Positions 16,774 to 24,956 are shown, counted from the stretch's first letter. The stretch is 64,000 bases of DNA from Dactylosporangium sp040605635 (GCF_040605635.1 NZ_JBEXDG010000027.1:1-64000); one strand, 5' to 3'. Translations and numbers: made by a program. The notes: generated from the sequence alone by a model not told the origin.

Positions 16774-17961
16774 ATGGCCAAGCAGACGTACACGAGGAAC
16801 AAACCTCACCTCAACATCGGCACCATGGGTCACGTCGACCACGGCAAGACGACCCTGACCGCCGCGATCACCAAGGTCCTCGCCGAGCGCTACCCGTCCG
16901 TCAACCGGTACACCTCCTTCGAGGGGATCGACCGGGCGCCGGAGGAGATCACCCGGGGCATCACCATCAACATCGCCCACGTCGAGTACGAGACCGCGAC
17001 CAGGCACTACGCGCACGTCGACATGCCCGGCCACGCCGACTACGTGAAGAACATGATCACGGGCGCGGCGCAGGTCGACGGGGCGATCCTGGTCGTCAGC
17101 GCGGTCGACGGGGTGATGCCGCAGACGCGGGAGCACGTGCTGCTCGCGCGGCGCATCGGCGTGCCGCACCTCGTGGTCGCGATGAACAAGGCGGACGCCG
17201 TCGACGACGACGAGCTGCTCGACCTCATCGAGCTGGAGATCCGTGAGCTGCTCACGGGCTACGGATTCCCAGGGGACGACGTGCCGGTGGTCAGGGTGTC
17301 CGCGCTGCGGGCGCTGGAAGGCGACCCGGCCGGCGTGCGCTCGGTGCTCGACCTGCTCGACGCCGTCGACCGGTACGTCCCCGTGCCGGAGCGGGTGCTC
17401 GCCGAGCCGTTCCTGATGCCGATCGAGAACGTGCTCACGATCACCGGCCGTGGCACCGTCGTCACCGGCGCCGTCGAGCGCGGCACGCTGCAGCTCAACG
17501 CGCCCGTCGAGGTCGTCGGGCTGGGCCCCACCCGGGCATCCGTCGTCACCGGCCTGGAGACGTTCGGCCGGCAGCTGGAGCGGGCCGAGGCGGGCGACAA
17601 CGCGGCGCTGCTGCTGCGCGGCGTCCGGCGCGGCGACGTGCAGCGCGGCCAGGTCGTCGCCCTGCCCGGCTCGGTGTCGCCGCACCGCCGGTTCACCGCA
17701 CACGTGTACGCGCTCACCACGAAGGAAGGAGGGAGGCACACGCCGTTCTTCGCCAACTACCGGCCGCAGTTCTTCTTCCGCACCACCGACGTGGTCGGCG
17801 CGGTCGACCTCGGTGAGGTCAGCATGGTCATGCCCGGCGACACCGTCGACCTGACGGTCGAGCTCGGCAAGCCCATCGCCATGGCCGCCGGCCTCGGCTT
17901 CGCCATTCGCGAAGGTGGCCGCACCGTCGGCGCGGGCACGGTCACGGAACTGCTCGACTAG
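16774..17961 (+). CDS. tuf3: Elongation factor Tu, divergent tuf3-like paralogue
   Basis: GTPase that delivers aminoacyl-tRNA to the ribosome. 395 residues with intact G1 (GHVDHGKT), DMPGHAD and NKAD motifs. It is more diverged than a housekeeping EF-Tu: ARR replaces ARQ or GRQ, giving Arg at E. coli position 124, where substitutions (including Q124R) are known to give kirromycin resistance; Gly replaces Arg373. Tyr160, Gly316, Gln329 and Ala375 are kept. Streptomyces ramocissimus EF-Tu3 resists several EF-Tu inhibitors, so a similar stress or self-protection role is plausible. GGAG lies 6 bases before ATG 16774. There is no str operon (rpsL, rpsG, fusA) around it. Confidence 0.9.
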   Translation: MAKQTYTRNKPHLNIGTMGHVDHGKTTLTAAITKVLAERYPSVNRYTSFEGIDRAPEEITRGITINIAHVEYETATRHYAHVDMPGHADYVKNMITGAAQVDGAILVVSAVDGVMPQTREHVLLARRIGVPHLVVAMNKADAVDDDELLDLIELEIRELLTGYGFPGDDVPVVRVSALRALEGDPAGVRSVLDLLDAVDRYVPVPERVLAEPFLMPIENVLTITGRGTVVTGAVERGTLQLNAPVEVVGLGPTRASVVTGLETFGRQLERAEAGDNAALLLRGVRRGDVQRGQVVALPGSVSPHRRFTAHVYALTTKEGGRHTPFFANYRPQFFFRTTDVVGAVDLGEVSMVMPGDTVDLTVELGKPIAMAAGLGFAIREGGRTVGAGTVTELLD

Positions 17962-17990
17962 ACGACCGGCGGGTGGGCAGGTGCGTCGGT

Positions 17991-18479
17991 ATGGACACCG
18001 ACCACGTGCAAGGACCGGCCGACGCACCGCTCACCCTGCTCGAGTACGGGGACTACCAGTGCCCGTACACGGGCAGGGCGTTCGGCGTCGTGGAGCGTCT
18101 CCAGCTGCACTTCGCCGGGCGGCTGCGCTTCGCCTATCGGCACTTCCCGCTCGTCGACAAGCACCCCCGGGCGATGCCGGCCGCGCTGCTCGCCGAGGCC
18201 GCCGCCGACGTCGGCTCGTTCTGGGGCATGCACGCGCTGCTGCTGGCCCACCAGGACAGCCTCGAGGACACCGACCTCGCCCGGTACGCCGAACAGTTCG
18301 GCCTGACCGGCACCGGTGGTACCCGCGCCCACTACGAACGCGTCGACGCCGACCTCGCCGCGGGGCGTGCCGCAGGGGTGCGAGGGACGCCCGCGTTCTT
18401 CGTGAACGGCGTGCCGCACGACGGCGGCTTCGACTTCGAGTCGCTGCGCGAGGCGATCGATAAAGTGGTGATCGGGTGA
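17991..18479 (+). CDS. DsbA/thioredoxin-4-like protein with a single active-site Cys
   Basis: A 162-residue protein of the DsbA-like thioredoxin fold without a signal peptide, hence cytosolic. The active site is DYQCPYTGRAF: the first Cys is kept, the second is Thr. The cis-Pro loop GTPAFFVNG is intact. Single-Cys members may act as peroxidases, isomerases or glutathione/mycothiol-linked enzymes rather than disulfide oxidases. It begins about 30 bases after the EF-Tu stop and may share its transcript, hinting at a stress function. An in-frame GTG at 17973 is an alternative start. Confidence 0.8.
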   Translation: MDTDHVQGPADAPLTLLEYGDYQCPYTGRAFGVVERLQLHFAGRLRFAYRHFPLVDKHPRAMPAALLAEAAADVGSFWGMHALLLAHQDSLEDTDLARYAEQFGLTGTGGTRAHYERVDADLAAGRAAGVRGTPAFFVNGVPHDGGFDFESLREAIDKVVIG

Positions 18480-18609
18480 GATTGGGGTGAACAGTGTCGA
18501 TTGCCGGGAGGGTTACGGCTTGTACTCCCTAGGATCTTTGAGAAGAAACACAGCCAATTTTGAGCTGAACCAAGGTTGCCGTTAACAACGTCAGGGCAAC
18601 CTGTAGGGG

Positions 18610-19656
18610 ATGCGGAACCGGTACGTAGACCTCCTGCGAGCCGTCGCGATCGTCCGGGTGGTGACCTATCACACGCTCGGCTTCGCGTGGCTGACCGTCG
18701 CGTTCCCGGCCATGGGCCTCATGTTCGCGCTCGGCGGCTCCCTCATGGCCGCCTCCCTCGACCGTGCCGACGGGATCGGCCTCAAGGCCATCGGCCGCCG
18801 GATGCGCCGCATCATCGTGCCGTTCTGGGTGCTCGGGGCGTTCGCCCTGGTGCTCATGACGTTCATGGGCGGCCTGGAGCACACCTGGCGGCTCGTCCTG
18901 TGGTTCCTGCCGCTGGACGACCCGCCCACGTCGGAGAAGGGCGGGGTCTGGTTCAGCCAGATCTGGTACGTCCGCTCCTACCTGTGGTTCATCATCCTGT
19001 CGCCGGTCATGCTGTGGCTCTTCCGCAAGGCGCCGATCCCCGCCGTGCTCGTCCCCTTCGGGATCCTCGTCGCGATGTGGGAGACGGGGAACGGCACCGG
19101 CGGCATGGTCCGCGACTTCTTCATGTACGCGCCGATGTGGATGCTGGGCTTCGCCCACCACGACGGCATCCTGCAGCGGATCTCCAGGAAGGCGCTCTGG
19201 CCGGCGTGCCTGGTCATGGGCGGCATCGGCCTGGCCATGCTCTACAGCAGCCCAGGCCCCCGCGGCTACGACATGAACGACCTGCCGGTCGCCGACGTGC
19301 TGTGGTCGACCGCGTTCCTGCTGGTGATGCTCAACGCGGCCCCGGCGGCGCTGAGCCTCGGCGCGGCCGAACCGGCCGTCGAGGCGGTCAACCGGCGGGC
19401 GCTGACCATCTACCTCTGGCACGAGGCCGTGATCACCGCCATCCGGCTCGCGGCCGTCGCGGCGGGCGTGTCGCTGCTCGGCCCGTACAGCGGGCTGCTC
19501 CAGCTGGTGCTCGTCTTCGCCGTGGTGGCGCTGGTGGTCCTGGCCCTCGGCTGGGTCGAGGACCTGGCCGCCAGACGCAAGCCCAAACTCATCCCACTGC
19601 CCACCCGCGCCCCGGCGCGGCGGATCGAGGAACAGCCGCACCCGGTACCGGCGTAG
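18610..19656 (+). CDS. Acyltransferase-3 family membrane protein
   Basis: A 348-residue integral membrane protein of the OafA/YrhL acyltransferase-3 type, which transfers acetyl or other acyl groups to sugars or lipids. The N-terminal RNRYVDLLRAVAIVRVVTYH includes the usual Arg-x10-His arrangement, followed by about ten hydrophobic segments. The C-terminal tail is basic and Pro-rich. TAGGGG lies just before ATG 18610. The 130-base gap upstream is AT-rich for this genome and probably holds its promoter. Substrate unknown. Confidence 0.85.
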   Translation: MRNRYVDLLRAVAIVRVVTYHTLGFAWLTVAFPAMGLMFALGGSLMAASLDRADGIGLKAIGRRMRRIIVPFWVLGAFALVLMTFMGGLEHTWRLVLWFLPLDDPPTSEKGGVWFSQIWYVRSYLWFIILSPVMLWLFRKAPIPAVLVPFGILVAMWETGNGTGGMVRDFFMYAPMWMLGFAHHDGILQRISRKALWPACLVMGGIGLAMLYSSPGPRGYDMNDLPVADVLWSTAFLLVMLNAAPAALSLGAAEPAVEAVNRRALTIYLWHEAVITAIRLAAVAAGVSLLGPYSGLLQLVLVFAVVALVVLALGWVEDLAARRKPKLIPLPTRAPARRIEEQPHPVPA

Positions 19657-19723
19657 ACGATGCAGGACGACACGCCGGCGTCGCCTCGGGTCAAATTGCA
19701 ATACGACACGCCGACACTGGTCT

Positions 19724-19760
19724 TTGCTGGAACTTGCTGGAACCGTCTACCGTTCCGTTC
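19724..19760 (+). promoter_or_regulatory. Leaderless promoter of the nuclease-helicase operon
   Basis: TTGCTG (19724-19729), an 18-base spacer and TACCGT (19748-19753) precede the GTG at 19761 by exactly 7 bases. The -35 lies in a perfect tandem 10-mer, TTGCTGGAAC twice (19724-19743), which could be a regulator site. Confidence 0.55.
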
Positions 19761-20555
19761 GTGTCCGAACCGATCACCATCGAGATGCTCGAGCGGCGGA
19801 TCGACCGGTTGCGTGGCGAGCTGCGGCGGGCCGCCACCACCGGTGACCGGATGCAGGCCCGTGCCCTGCGGGCCGAGCTGCGCCAGGCGGAGCACGCCTG
19901 GGACGACGCGCTCGCCGACCTGGAGGACCAGGCCCGGCCGGCGCCGCAGCCGGTGCACAAGCCGATGCTGTCCATCCGTGAGCAGGTGCACCACGCGCTG
20001 ACCCTGCTCACGGTCCCGGCCGCGCCGAAGCTCATCATCGCCGTCCACGACGCCTTCTTCCCGGGCGAACTGGTCGCGGCGCGCCTCACCAGCCTGCGCC
20101 GCGACGAGGAACGCTCGTTCCGCGTCCAGCCGTTCGGCCGCCCGTACTACCTCTGCCCGGCGCTGACCGCGGACCTGCTGTCGCCGGCGCGCGGGCTGCT
20201 CGCGCTGTCCACCTGGCCCCTGGAGACCAGGGTCGTCGGGCCGCTCAGCGCGCGCGTCGACTTCCTCGCCGGCGCGATCAAGGTGGCCGAGCGGGTGGCG
20301 CAGCTGCCCGAGGACGCCCACGACGCCCAACGGCTGTTGTGGCGCTTCGCCGCCAGCATCCCGGGTGCCGGCAGCGCCGGGATCACCCCCCGGTCGGTTG
20401 CCGAGCTGGCCCAGGCCGAGCTCGACGTGCACCTGGATGCCGACACCGCGGACCGCGCCGCGGCGGCGGCCAGGGCGGAAGAACGTCTGGACGGATCCGA
20501 GGCGCTGTTCGGCGCCAGGTTGCAGCGCCTCCGTCGTACCGCGAGCTCGACATGA
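19761..20555 (+). CDS. Unknown coiled-coil / possible winged-helix protein, first gene of nuclease-helicase operon
   Basis: A 264-residue protein I do not recognise. Residues 5-55 are highly charged and heptad-like (MLERRIDRLRGELRRAA...), a probable coiled coil. Residues 70-115 (VHHALTLLTVPAAPKLIIAV, then LVAARLTSLRRDEERSF) look like a winged-helix DNA-binding segment. The C-terminal 60 residues are Ala/Glu-rich helices. GTG 19761 follows its -10 box by 7 bases, so this gene heads the operon. It is followed after 34 bases by the PD-(D/E)XK nuclease. A regulatory or DNA-recognition role is inferred only from shape and position. Confidence 0.65.
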   Translation: MSEPITIEMLERRIDRLRGELRRAATTGDRMQARALRAELRQAEHAWDDALADLEDQARPAPQPVHKPMLSIREQVHHALTLLTVPAAPKLIIAVHDAFFPGELVAARLTSLRRDEERSFRVQPFGRPYYLCPALTADLLSPARGLLALSTWPLETRVVGPLSARVDFLAGAIKVAERVAQLPEDAHDAQRLLWRFAASIPGAGSAGITPRSVAELAQAELDVHLDADTADRAAAAARAEERLDGSEALFGARLQRLRRTASST

Positions 20556-20589
20556 AACCGCGAACCGCTTCCCCGAAAGAAGACCGCTC

Positions 20590-21717
20590 ATGGACCCACT
20601 GGTCGACCGGTTGGACCGCATCCGCGGCACGGTGGCGCCGCGCAACCACAACGCGCGCACCATCGCGGCCCTCACCAGCAACCCGGGGTGCGGCCGCCGT
20701 GGACTGATGGACGCCGCCGGGGTCAACAAGGGCGCCGTCGCCGGGCAGCTCGGCTTCCCCGCCGGCTTCGGCCAGTCCAGGTTCGCGATCGCCCGCGGCA
20801 ACGCGTTCGAGGCGCAGGTCAAGGCCGACGGCGCCGCCGAGCTGCTGCAGCTGCTGCGCGAGCGGCTCGGCCTGGCGATCCCCGAGGTGGCCTACGACGA
20901 CCTGTCCAACGTCGGCGGCAACGCCAGCCGCGAGGTCCGCTACGCCCGCACGAAGGCGCTGCTCGCCCGCGCCGCGTCGGACCGTGAGGACGCCGGGACG
21001 CTGTTCGACCATCCGATGCTGCGCCTGGAGATCGCCGGGTACTACGCGTACCTGGAGCCGGACCTCATCGCGTTCCGGGCCGGCGGCAAGTTCCACGTCG
21101 TGGAGATCAAGTCGTTCGCGGTCATCGACGGGCAGGCCGACCCGGGCAAGACGGCGGCCGCCGCGACCCAGTCCGCGGTGTACGTCATGGCCATGCGCGA
21201 GCTGCTCGCCGAGCTCGGCCACCCGCCGGAGACGGTGTCGCACAACGTGGTGCTCGTGTGCCCGGAGAACTTCGCGAACCGGCCCACCGCGACCCTCGTC
21301 GACGTGCGCAAGCAGCTGACGGTCCTGCGCCGGCAGCTGTCCCGGCTCACCCGCCTGGAGGCGATCCTCGACGCGCTGCCGGCCGCGCTGTCCTTCGACC
21401 TGGCGTACGACACCGACCAGCAGCCGACCCGCCCGGCCGACGAGCTGCGCAAGGCGGTCAGCACGATCGACGCCCGGTACAGCCCGGACTGTCTCGGCAC
21501 GTGCGAGATGGCGTTCTTCTGCCGTGACGAGTCGGCCGGCTCGACGTCCGCGCTGGGTCGTTCGGTCCGGGACGACCTCGGCGGTGTGGAGAGCATCGGC
21601 ACCGTCCTCGGCCTGGCGCGGGGGACACTGACGCCGGGCGCCGGCCAGGAGGAGATCGCGGGCCTGCTGCGCTTCGCGCACAAGCTGCGCACCGAGTGCC
21701 TCGACGGTATCGGCTGA
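20590..21717 (+). CDS. PD-(D/E)XK nuclease with candidate Fe-S cysteine cluster
   Basis: A 375-residue protein. Residues 157-174 hold the nuclease core: Asp158 (EPDLIAF) and Glu172-x-Lys174 (HVVEIKSF), followed by a QSAVYVMAM helix resembling the Q-x3-Y motif of RecB-like nucleases. Cys34 (NPGCGRRG) lies N-terminal, and Cys301-x3-Cys305-x5-Cys311 C-terminal, the layout of the 4Fe-4S staple in Cas4, AddB and Dna2 (there C...Cx2Cx5C). A DNA nuclease cutting or degrading single strands is predicted. The neighbouring gene for an Upf1/Dna2-like helicase supports a split Dna2-like machine. ATG 20590 has a weak GAAAGAAGA site. Confidence 0.72.
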   Translation: MDPLVDRLDRIRGTVAPRNHNARTIAALTSNPGCGRRGLMDAAGVNKGAVAGQLGFPAGFGQSRFAIARGNAFEAQVKADGAAELLQLLRERLGLAIPEVAYDDLSNVGGNASREVRYARTKALLARAASDREDAGTLFDHPMLRLEIAGYYAYLEPDLIAFRAGGKFHVVEIKSFAVIDGQADPGKTAAAATQSAVYVMAMRELLAELGHPPETVSHNVVLVCPENFANRPTATLVDVRKQLTVLRRQLSRLTRLEAILDALPAALSFDLAYDTDQQPTRPADELRKAVSTIDARYSPDCLGTCEMAFFCRDESAGSTSALGRSVRDDLGGVESIGTVLGLARGTLTPGAGQEEIAGLLRFAHKLRTECLDGIG

Positions 21718-21720
21718 CCA

Positions 21721-21945
21721 GTGAGTGAGCGGAGCGGGCGGGCCATGTCGCGGTGTGCGGTGCCTCGTGGTGCCGGGGTGCGGAGCGAGCCGGCCGTGAG
21801 TGAGCGGAGCGGGCGGGCCATGTCGCGGTGTGCGGTGCCTCGCGGTGCCGGGGTGCGGAGCGAGCCGGCCGTGAGTGAGCGGAGCGAGCGAGCCATGTCG
21901 CGGTGTGCGGTGCCTCGCGGTGCCGGGGAGCGAAGCGAGCCGGCG
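21721..21945 (+). repeat. Three tandem 75-bp repeats joining two genes of the operon
   Basis: Units start at 21721, 21796 and 21871. They are nearly identical; the third differs at a few bases. The unit is 25 codons, so one GTG frame reads through all three (21721-21951, 76 residues, repeating SERSGRAMSRCAVPRG...) and ends in TGA overlapping the next gene's GTG (GTGA at 21948-21951). It begins 3 bases after the nuclease stop. Similar GTGAGTGAGCGGAGCG-type sequences are common intergenic elements in actinomycetes; whether the peptide is made is unknown. Confidence 0.85.
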
Positions 21946-21947
21946 CC

Positions 21948-23435
21948 GTGAGCATTCTGACCGCGCTGGCGCGGGCGGAGGCGGTCGAGTCGGGGAAGGC
22001 GCAGCCCCTCACCACGGTCCGGCACACGCACATCGCCGGGCAGCCCTTGGTGCTGGTGCCGCTGAGCCTCGCCGGTGAGGCCGCCGCGCCCCTCGCCGCG
22101 ATCGTCGGCACCGACCCGGCGCAGCCGCGGCTGCTCGTGGTCGCCAACCCGCGCGACCGCACCCAGCGCTTCGACTTCGTCGCCGAGCTCGCCCGTGTCG
22201 TGCTGTCCTACGTGGACGGTTGCGCCCGCGGCGTCGACTCCGGCGCGTCCGGCACCAAGCTGCGCTACGCCGAGGCGCCGCAGGTCATCGTGCCCAACCG
22301 GGGCGGGATCGAGTTCGTGCGGCTGCTCGGCCGGTCCACCCGGTTCCGCCGGCCGTTCGGCCCGTACCCGGTGCACCGGACCGTGCCGATCCTCGGGCAG
22401 TGGTTCACGTTCCTGCGGGAACGCGCCGACCACCCGGGCTCCGCGATGCTCCTCGCCATGACCGAGGTCCTCGGCAACCACTGGGCCACCGGGCAGAGCG
22501 GCCTGGAGGACGCCAACCTCGCCGCGCTGCTCGGCTGGATCGACCCGCCCGACGGCCTCGACGGCGCCGCGGCCGCCGCGCTCGCCGAGGACCCGCTGCG
22601 TTCCCCGCCGGCCGGGCCGAGCACCGACCCGACGTTCGACAACGAGATCCTCGCCCCGGCCCTCGCGGCGGTCGCCCGCTCCGACACCGACGACTTCGCC
22701 CGTGAGCGGGCCCTCGCCGCGCTCACCGCCGCCGTCGCCGACCAGATGCGGCCCACCTGGGACCTCACCTGGCAGGCCGTCCGGCTCCTGCGCGGCCGTC
22801 CCGCCGGGGCCTCCGTGGAGACCCGCTGGACCATGGATCGCGACGTGTTCACGATGTACCACATGGCCCTCGCCGACGGGACCGCGCTGCCGCAGCCGAG
22901 GCGGGACAGCGCGGTGGCCGCCGCCGGGCGCCTCGACCGGCTGGAGCGTGAGCAGGCCCGCTTCGACGCGCAGCGCGCCCTCGACGACCCGCTGGTCATG
23001 GCCGAGTTCCGGCTGTCGGGGGAGGCGTTCACCGGCACGGTCGTCGCCGCGTCCCCGAACCGGGTCGACACGTCCGGGAAGAAGGCGGCGCTGCGCCCGC
23101 ACATCACGGTGCAGACGGACGACCCGGTGCGCCTCGAACCCGGCGCGCATCTGGTGTCCCCGGCGCGCCTCGCCCAGCAGGCCATGGTCGTGTCGGTGTC
23201 CAGCGTCGACGTCGTCCTGGAGCTGTCCAAGGGCATGGGCCGCTCCACGAGGCAGCCCGCGCCGGGCACCGTCCCGGAGGTGGGAGAGCGCGTCACGTAC
23301 GGCCCGGTCACCGACGCCTACCAGCCGCCGGGCCGCTTCCCGAGCCGGGACGACACGCCGTGGACGCACGGCGGCCCACCGCCGGTCGTCGAGTACGGCG
23401 GCGGCGAGAACGACGCCGTGGAGGACTGGTCATGA
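21948..23435 (+). CDS. Unknown protein of the nuclease-helicase operon
   Basis: A 495-residue protein of no family I recognise. The N-terminal 100 residues (HTHIAGQPLVLVPLSLAGE, then RLLVVANPRDRTQRFDF) alternate strand- and helix-like segments. FGPYPVHRTVPILGQWFTFLRERADHPGS near residue 140 and WDLTWQAVRLLRG near 270 look conserved. Residues 340-460 contain beta-rich stretches (GEAFTGTVVAASPNRVD, RPHITVQTDDPV, MVVSVSSVDVVLEL) resembling an OB- or SH3-like barrel, as found near helicases. GTG 21948 overlaps the stop of the repeat frame. Its stop TGA overlaps the ATG of the first 80-bp repeat. An accessory to the helicase is inferred from context. Confidence 0.7.
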   Translation: MSILTALARAEAVESGKAQPLTTVRHTHIAGQPLVLVPLSLAGEAAAPLAAIVGTDPAQPRLLVVANPRDRTQRFDFVAELARVVLSYVDGCARGVDSGASGTKLRYAEAPQVIVPNRGGIEFVRLLGRSTRFRRPFGPYPVHRTVPILGQWFTFLRERADHPGSAMLLAMTEVLGNHWATGQSGLEDANLAALLGWIDPPDGLDGAAAAALAEDPLRSPPAGPSTDPTFDNEILAPALAAVARSDTDDFARERALAALTAAVADQMRPTWDLTWQAVRLLRGRPAGASVETRWTMDRDVFTMYHMALADGTALPQPRRDSAVAAAGRLDRLEREQARFDAQRALDDPLVMAEFRLSGEAFTGTVVAASPNRVDTSGKKAALRPHITVQTDDPVRLEPGAHLVSPARLAQQAMVVSVSSVDVVLELSKGMGRSTRQPAPGTVPEVGERVTYGPVTDAYQPPGRFPSRDDTPWTHGGPPPVVEYGGGENDAVEDWS

Positions 23436-23591
23436 CCGGCCAGCGGAGCGGCTCGGGCCGGTCATCAGGGGGTCAGGTTGTGGTCAGGCGCCCGGAACGG
23501 AGTGAGGACGCATGACCGGCCAGCGGAGCGGCTCGGGCCGGTCATCAGGGGGTCAGGTTGTGGTCAGGCGCCCGGAACGGAGTGAGGACGC
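23432..23591 (+). repeat. Exact tandem 80-bp duplication with chained ATGA overlaps
   Basis: Units 23432-23511 and 23512-23591 are identical. Each begins with ATGA: the first ATG overlaps the upstream gene's stop, encodes 27 codons, and its TGA overlaps the ATG of the second unit. The second does the same onto the helicase ATG at 23592. Each unit ends in GGAGTGAGGACGC, a ribosome site for the next ATG, and contains a 9-bp hairpin TGACCGGCC/GGCCGGTCA. Confidence 0.88.
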
Positions 23592-24884
23592 ATGACCGTC
23601 ATCGAGGAGATCCTCAGCGACTTCGGGTCCGCCGCCGGACGGGGCGTCGTCGTCGACTCCCCGCCCGGGGCCGGGAAGTCCACGCTGGTGGTGCGCGCCG
23701 CTCGTACACTCGCCGAAGCCGGGGAACGGTTGATGGTGGTCGCCCAGACCAACGAGCAGGTCGACGACCTCATCGACCGGCTGGCCACGGCCGCGCCGAC
23801 GCTCGCCATCGGCAGGCTGTCCGCGTCGACCTACGTGCCGGCCCAGCGCGTCGTCAGGCACGGCACCGTCACCGTCAGCGGCGCGGTCAGCGACATGAAC
23901 GCCAGCGCCGTCACCATCGGCACCGCCGCCAAGTGGGCCACCGTCACCGACGGCAGCTGGGAACGTGCGATCGTCGACGAGGCGTACCAGATGCGCTCCG
24001 ACATGCTGCTGCGCGTCGCGGGCCGCTTCTCCCGCGCCCTCTTCGTCGGCGACCCCGGCCAGCTCGACCCCTTCTCGGTCGTCGCCGTGGAACGCTGGGC
24101 GGGCCTGTCCTGGGACCCGATGCAGAGCGCCGTCGCCGTCCTCCTGCGGCACAACCCCGACCTGCCCGTCCACCGCCTGCCCGTGTCGTGGCGCCTGCCC
24201 CCGTCGGCCGCGTCGGTGGTGTCCTCGGCGTTCTACCCCTTCACCCCCTTCGAGGCGGGCACGAAACCTTCCGACCGCCGCCTGGAGTTCTCCGCCCACG
24301 CGCTCGGCGGCGGCCCCCGCCACGACACGGACCTCGACGCGACCCTGGAAACCGCCCGCCGCACCGGCTGGGCGCTGCACGAGCTCCCCGCCCGGCACAC
24401 GGTGCGCACCGACCGTGAGGCGGTGGCGGCGATCGCAGCGCTGGTGACCCGGCTGCTGCAGCGTGGGCCGGTCGCCTACTCCGAGCACGCCCCGGACGGC
24501 CGCCCCGTCACCGTCGACCGGATCGCCGTCGGCGCCGCCCACCGCGACCAGGTCGCCGCCATCCGCCAGGCCATGGCCGGCACCGCCGCCGGCGACGTCA
24601 CGGTCGACACGGCGAACCGCCTGCAGGGCCGCGAGTACGACGTGACCGTCATCCTCCACCCGCTGTCCGGCCGCCGCGACGCCAGCGCCTTCCACCTGGA
24701 GGCGGGCCGCTTGTGCGTCCTGGCCTCCAGGCACCGGCACTCGTGCATCGTGGTCGCCAGGGCCGGCATCGCCGAGCTCCTCGACACCCACCCCTCCGCC
24801 GAACCGGTCCACCTCAACGTCCCGGTCCGCTTCCCGGACGGCTGGGAAGCCAACCAGGCAATGCTCGCCCACCTCTCCCCCTGA
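23592..24884 (+). CDS. Superfamily 1B (Upf1/Dna2-like) helicase
   Basis: A 430-residue ATP-dependent helicase. Walker A PPGAGKST is at residues 24-31, motif II DEAYQ at 129-133 (the DExxQ form typical of Upf1/Dna2/SMUBP enzymes), motif III GDPGQLDPF from 153, motif IV-like SWRLPPSA near 198, motif V TANRLQGREYDVTVI near 340 and motif VI ASRHRHSCIVVAR from about 378. It is short for the family and lacks extra domains, consistent with partner subunits in the same operon. ATG 23592 is fixed by GGAG/GAGG in the repeat upstream. With the Cys-cluster nuclease it resembles Dna2 split over two genes. Defence, repair or plasmid/phage processing are all possible. Confidence 0.82.
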   Translation: MTVIEEILSDFGSAAGRGVVVDSPPGAGKSTLVVRAARTLAEAGERLMVVAQTNEQVDDLIDRLATAAPTLAIGRLSASTYVPAQRVVRHGTVTVSGAVSDMNASAVTIGTAAKWATVTDGSWERAIVDEAYQMRSDMLLRVAGRFSRALFVGDPGQLDPFSVVAVERWAGLSWDPMQSAVAVLLRHNPDLPVHRLPVSWRLPPSAASVVSSAFYPFTPFEAGTKPSDRRLEFSAHALGGGPRHDTDLDATLETARRTGWALHELPARHTVRTDREAVAAIAALVTRLLQRGPVAYSEHAPDGRPVTVDRIAVGAAHRDQVAAIRQAMAGTAAGDVTVDTANRLQGREYDVTVILHPLSGRRDASAFHLEAGRLCVLASRHRHSCIVVARAGIAELLDTHPSAEPVHLNVPVRFPDGWEANQAMLAHLSP

Positions 24885-24904
24885 CCGCCCGCGCGCCCCT
24901 TTCC

Positions 24905-24956
24905 GTGATCCGGAAGAGGTGTTGTCGCCCTGGCGACCAGAAGTCTTCCGGATCAC
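24905..24956. repeat. Dispersed palindromic element, complete copy
   Basis: Perfect 13-bp arms GTGATCCGGAAGA (24905-24917) and TCTTCCGGATCAC (24944-24956) with an inner GTCGCC/GGCGAC stem. The outer arms match the copies at 101-125 and 55878-55929. It lies just after the helicase stop and may also act as a terminator. Confidence 0.7.

Noticed and set aside
21721..21945. CRISPR array
   Set aside because: Three 75-bp units are contiguous without unique spacers, and no cas gene is nearby.
19761..24884. Assignment to DISARM, Gabija, BREX or Pgl defence systems
   Set aside because: The characteristic components (methylase, DUF1998, OLD-type nuclease, PglZ, kinase) are absent, and the helicase is of the Upf1/Dna2 type.
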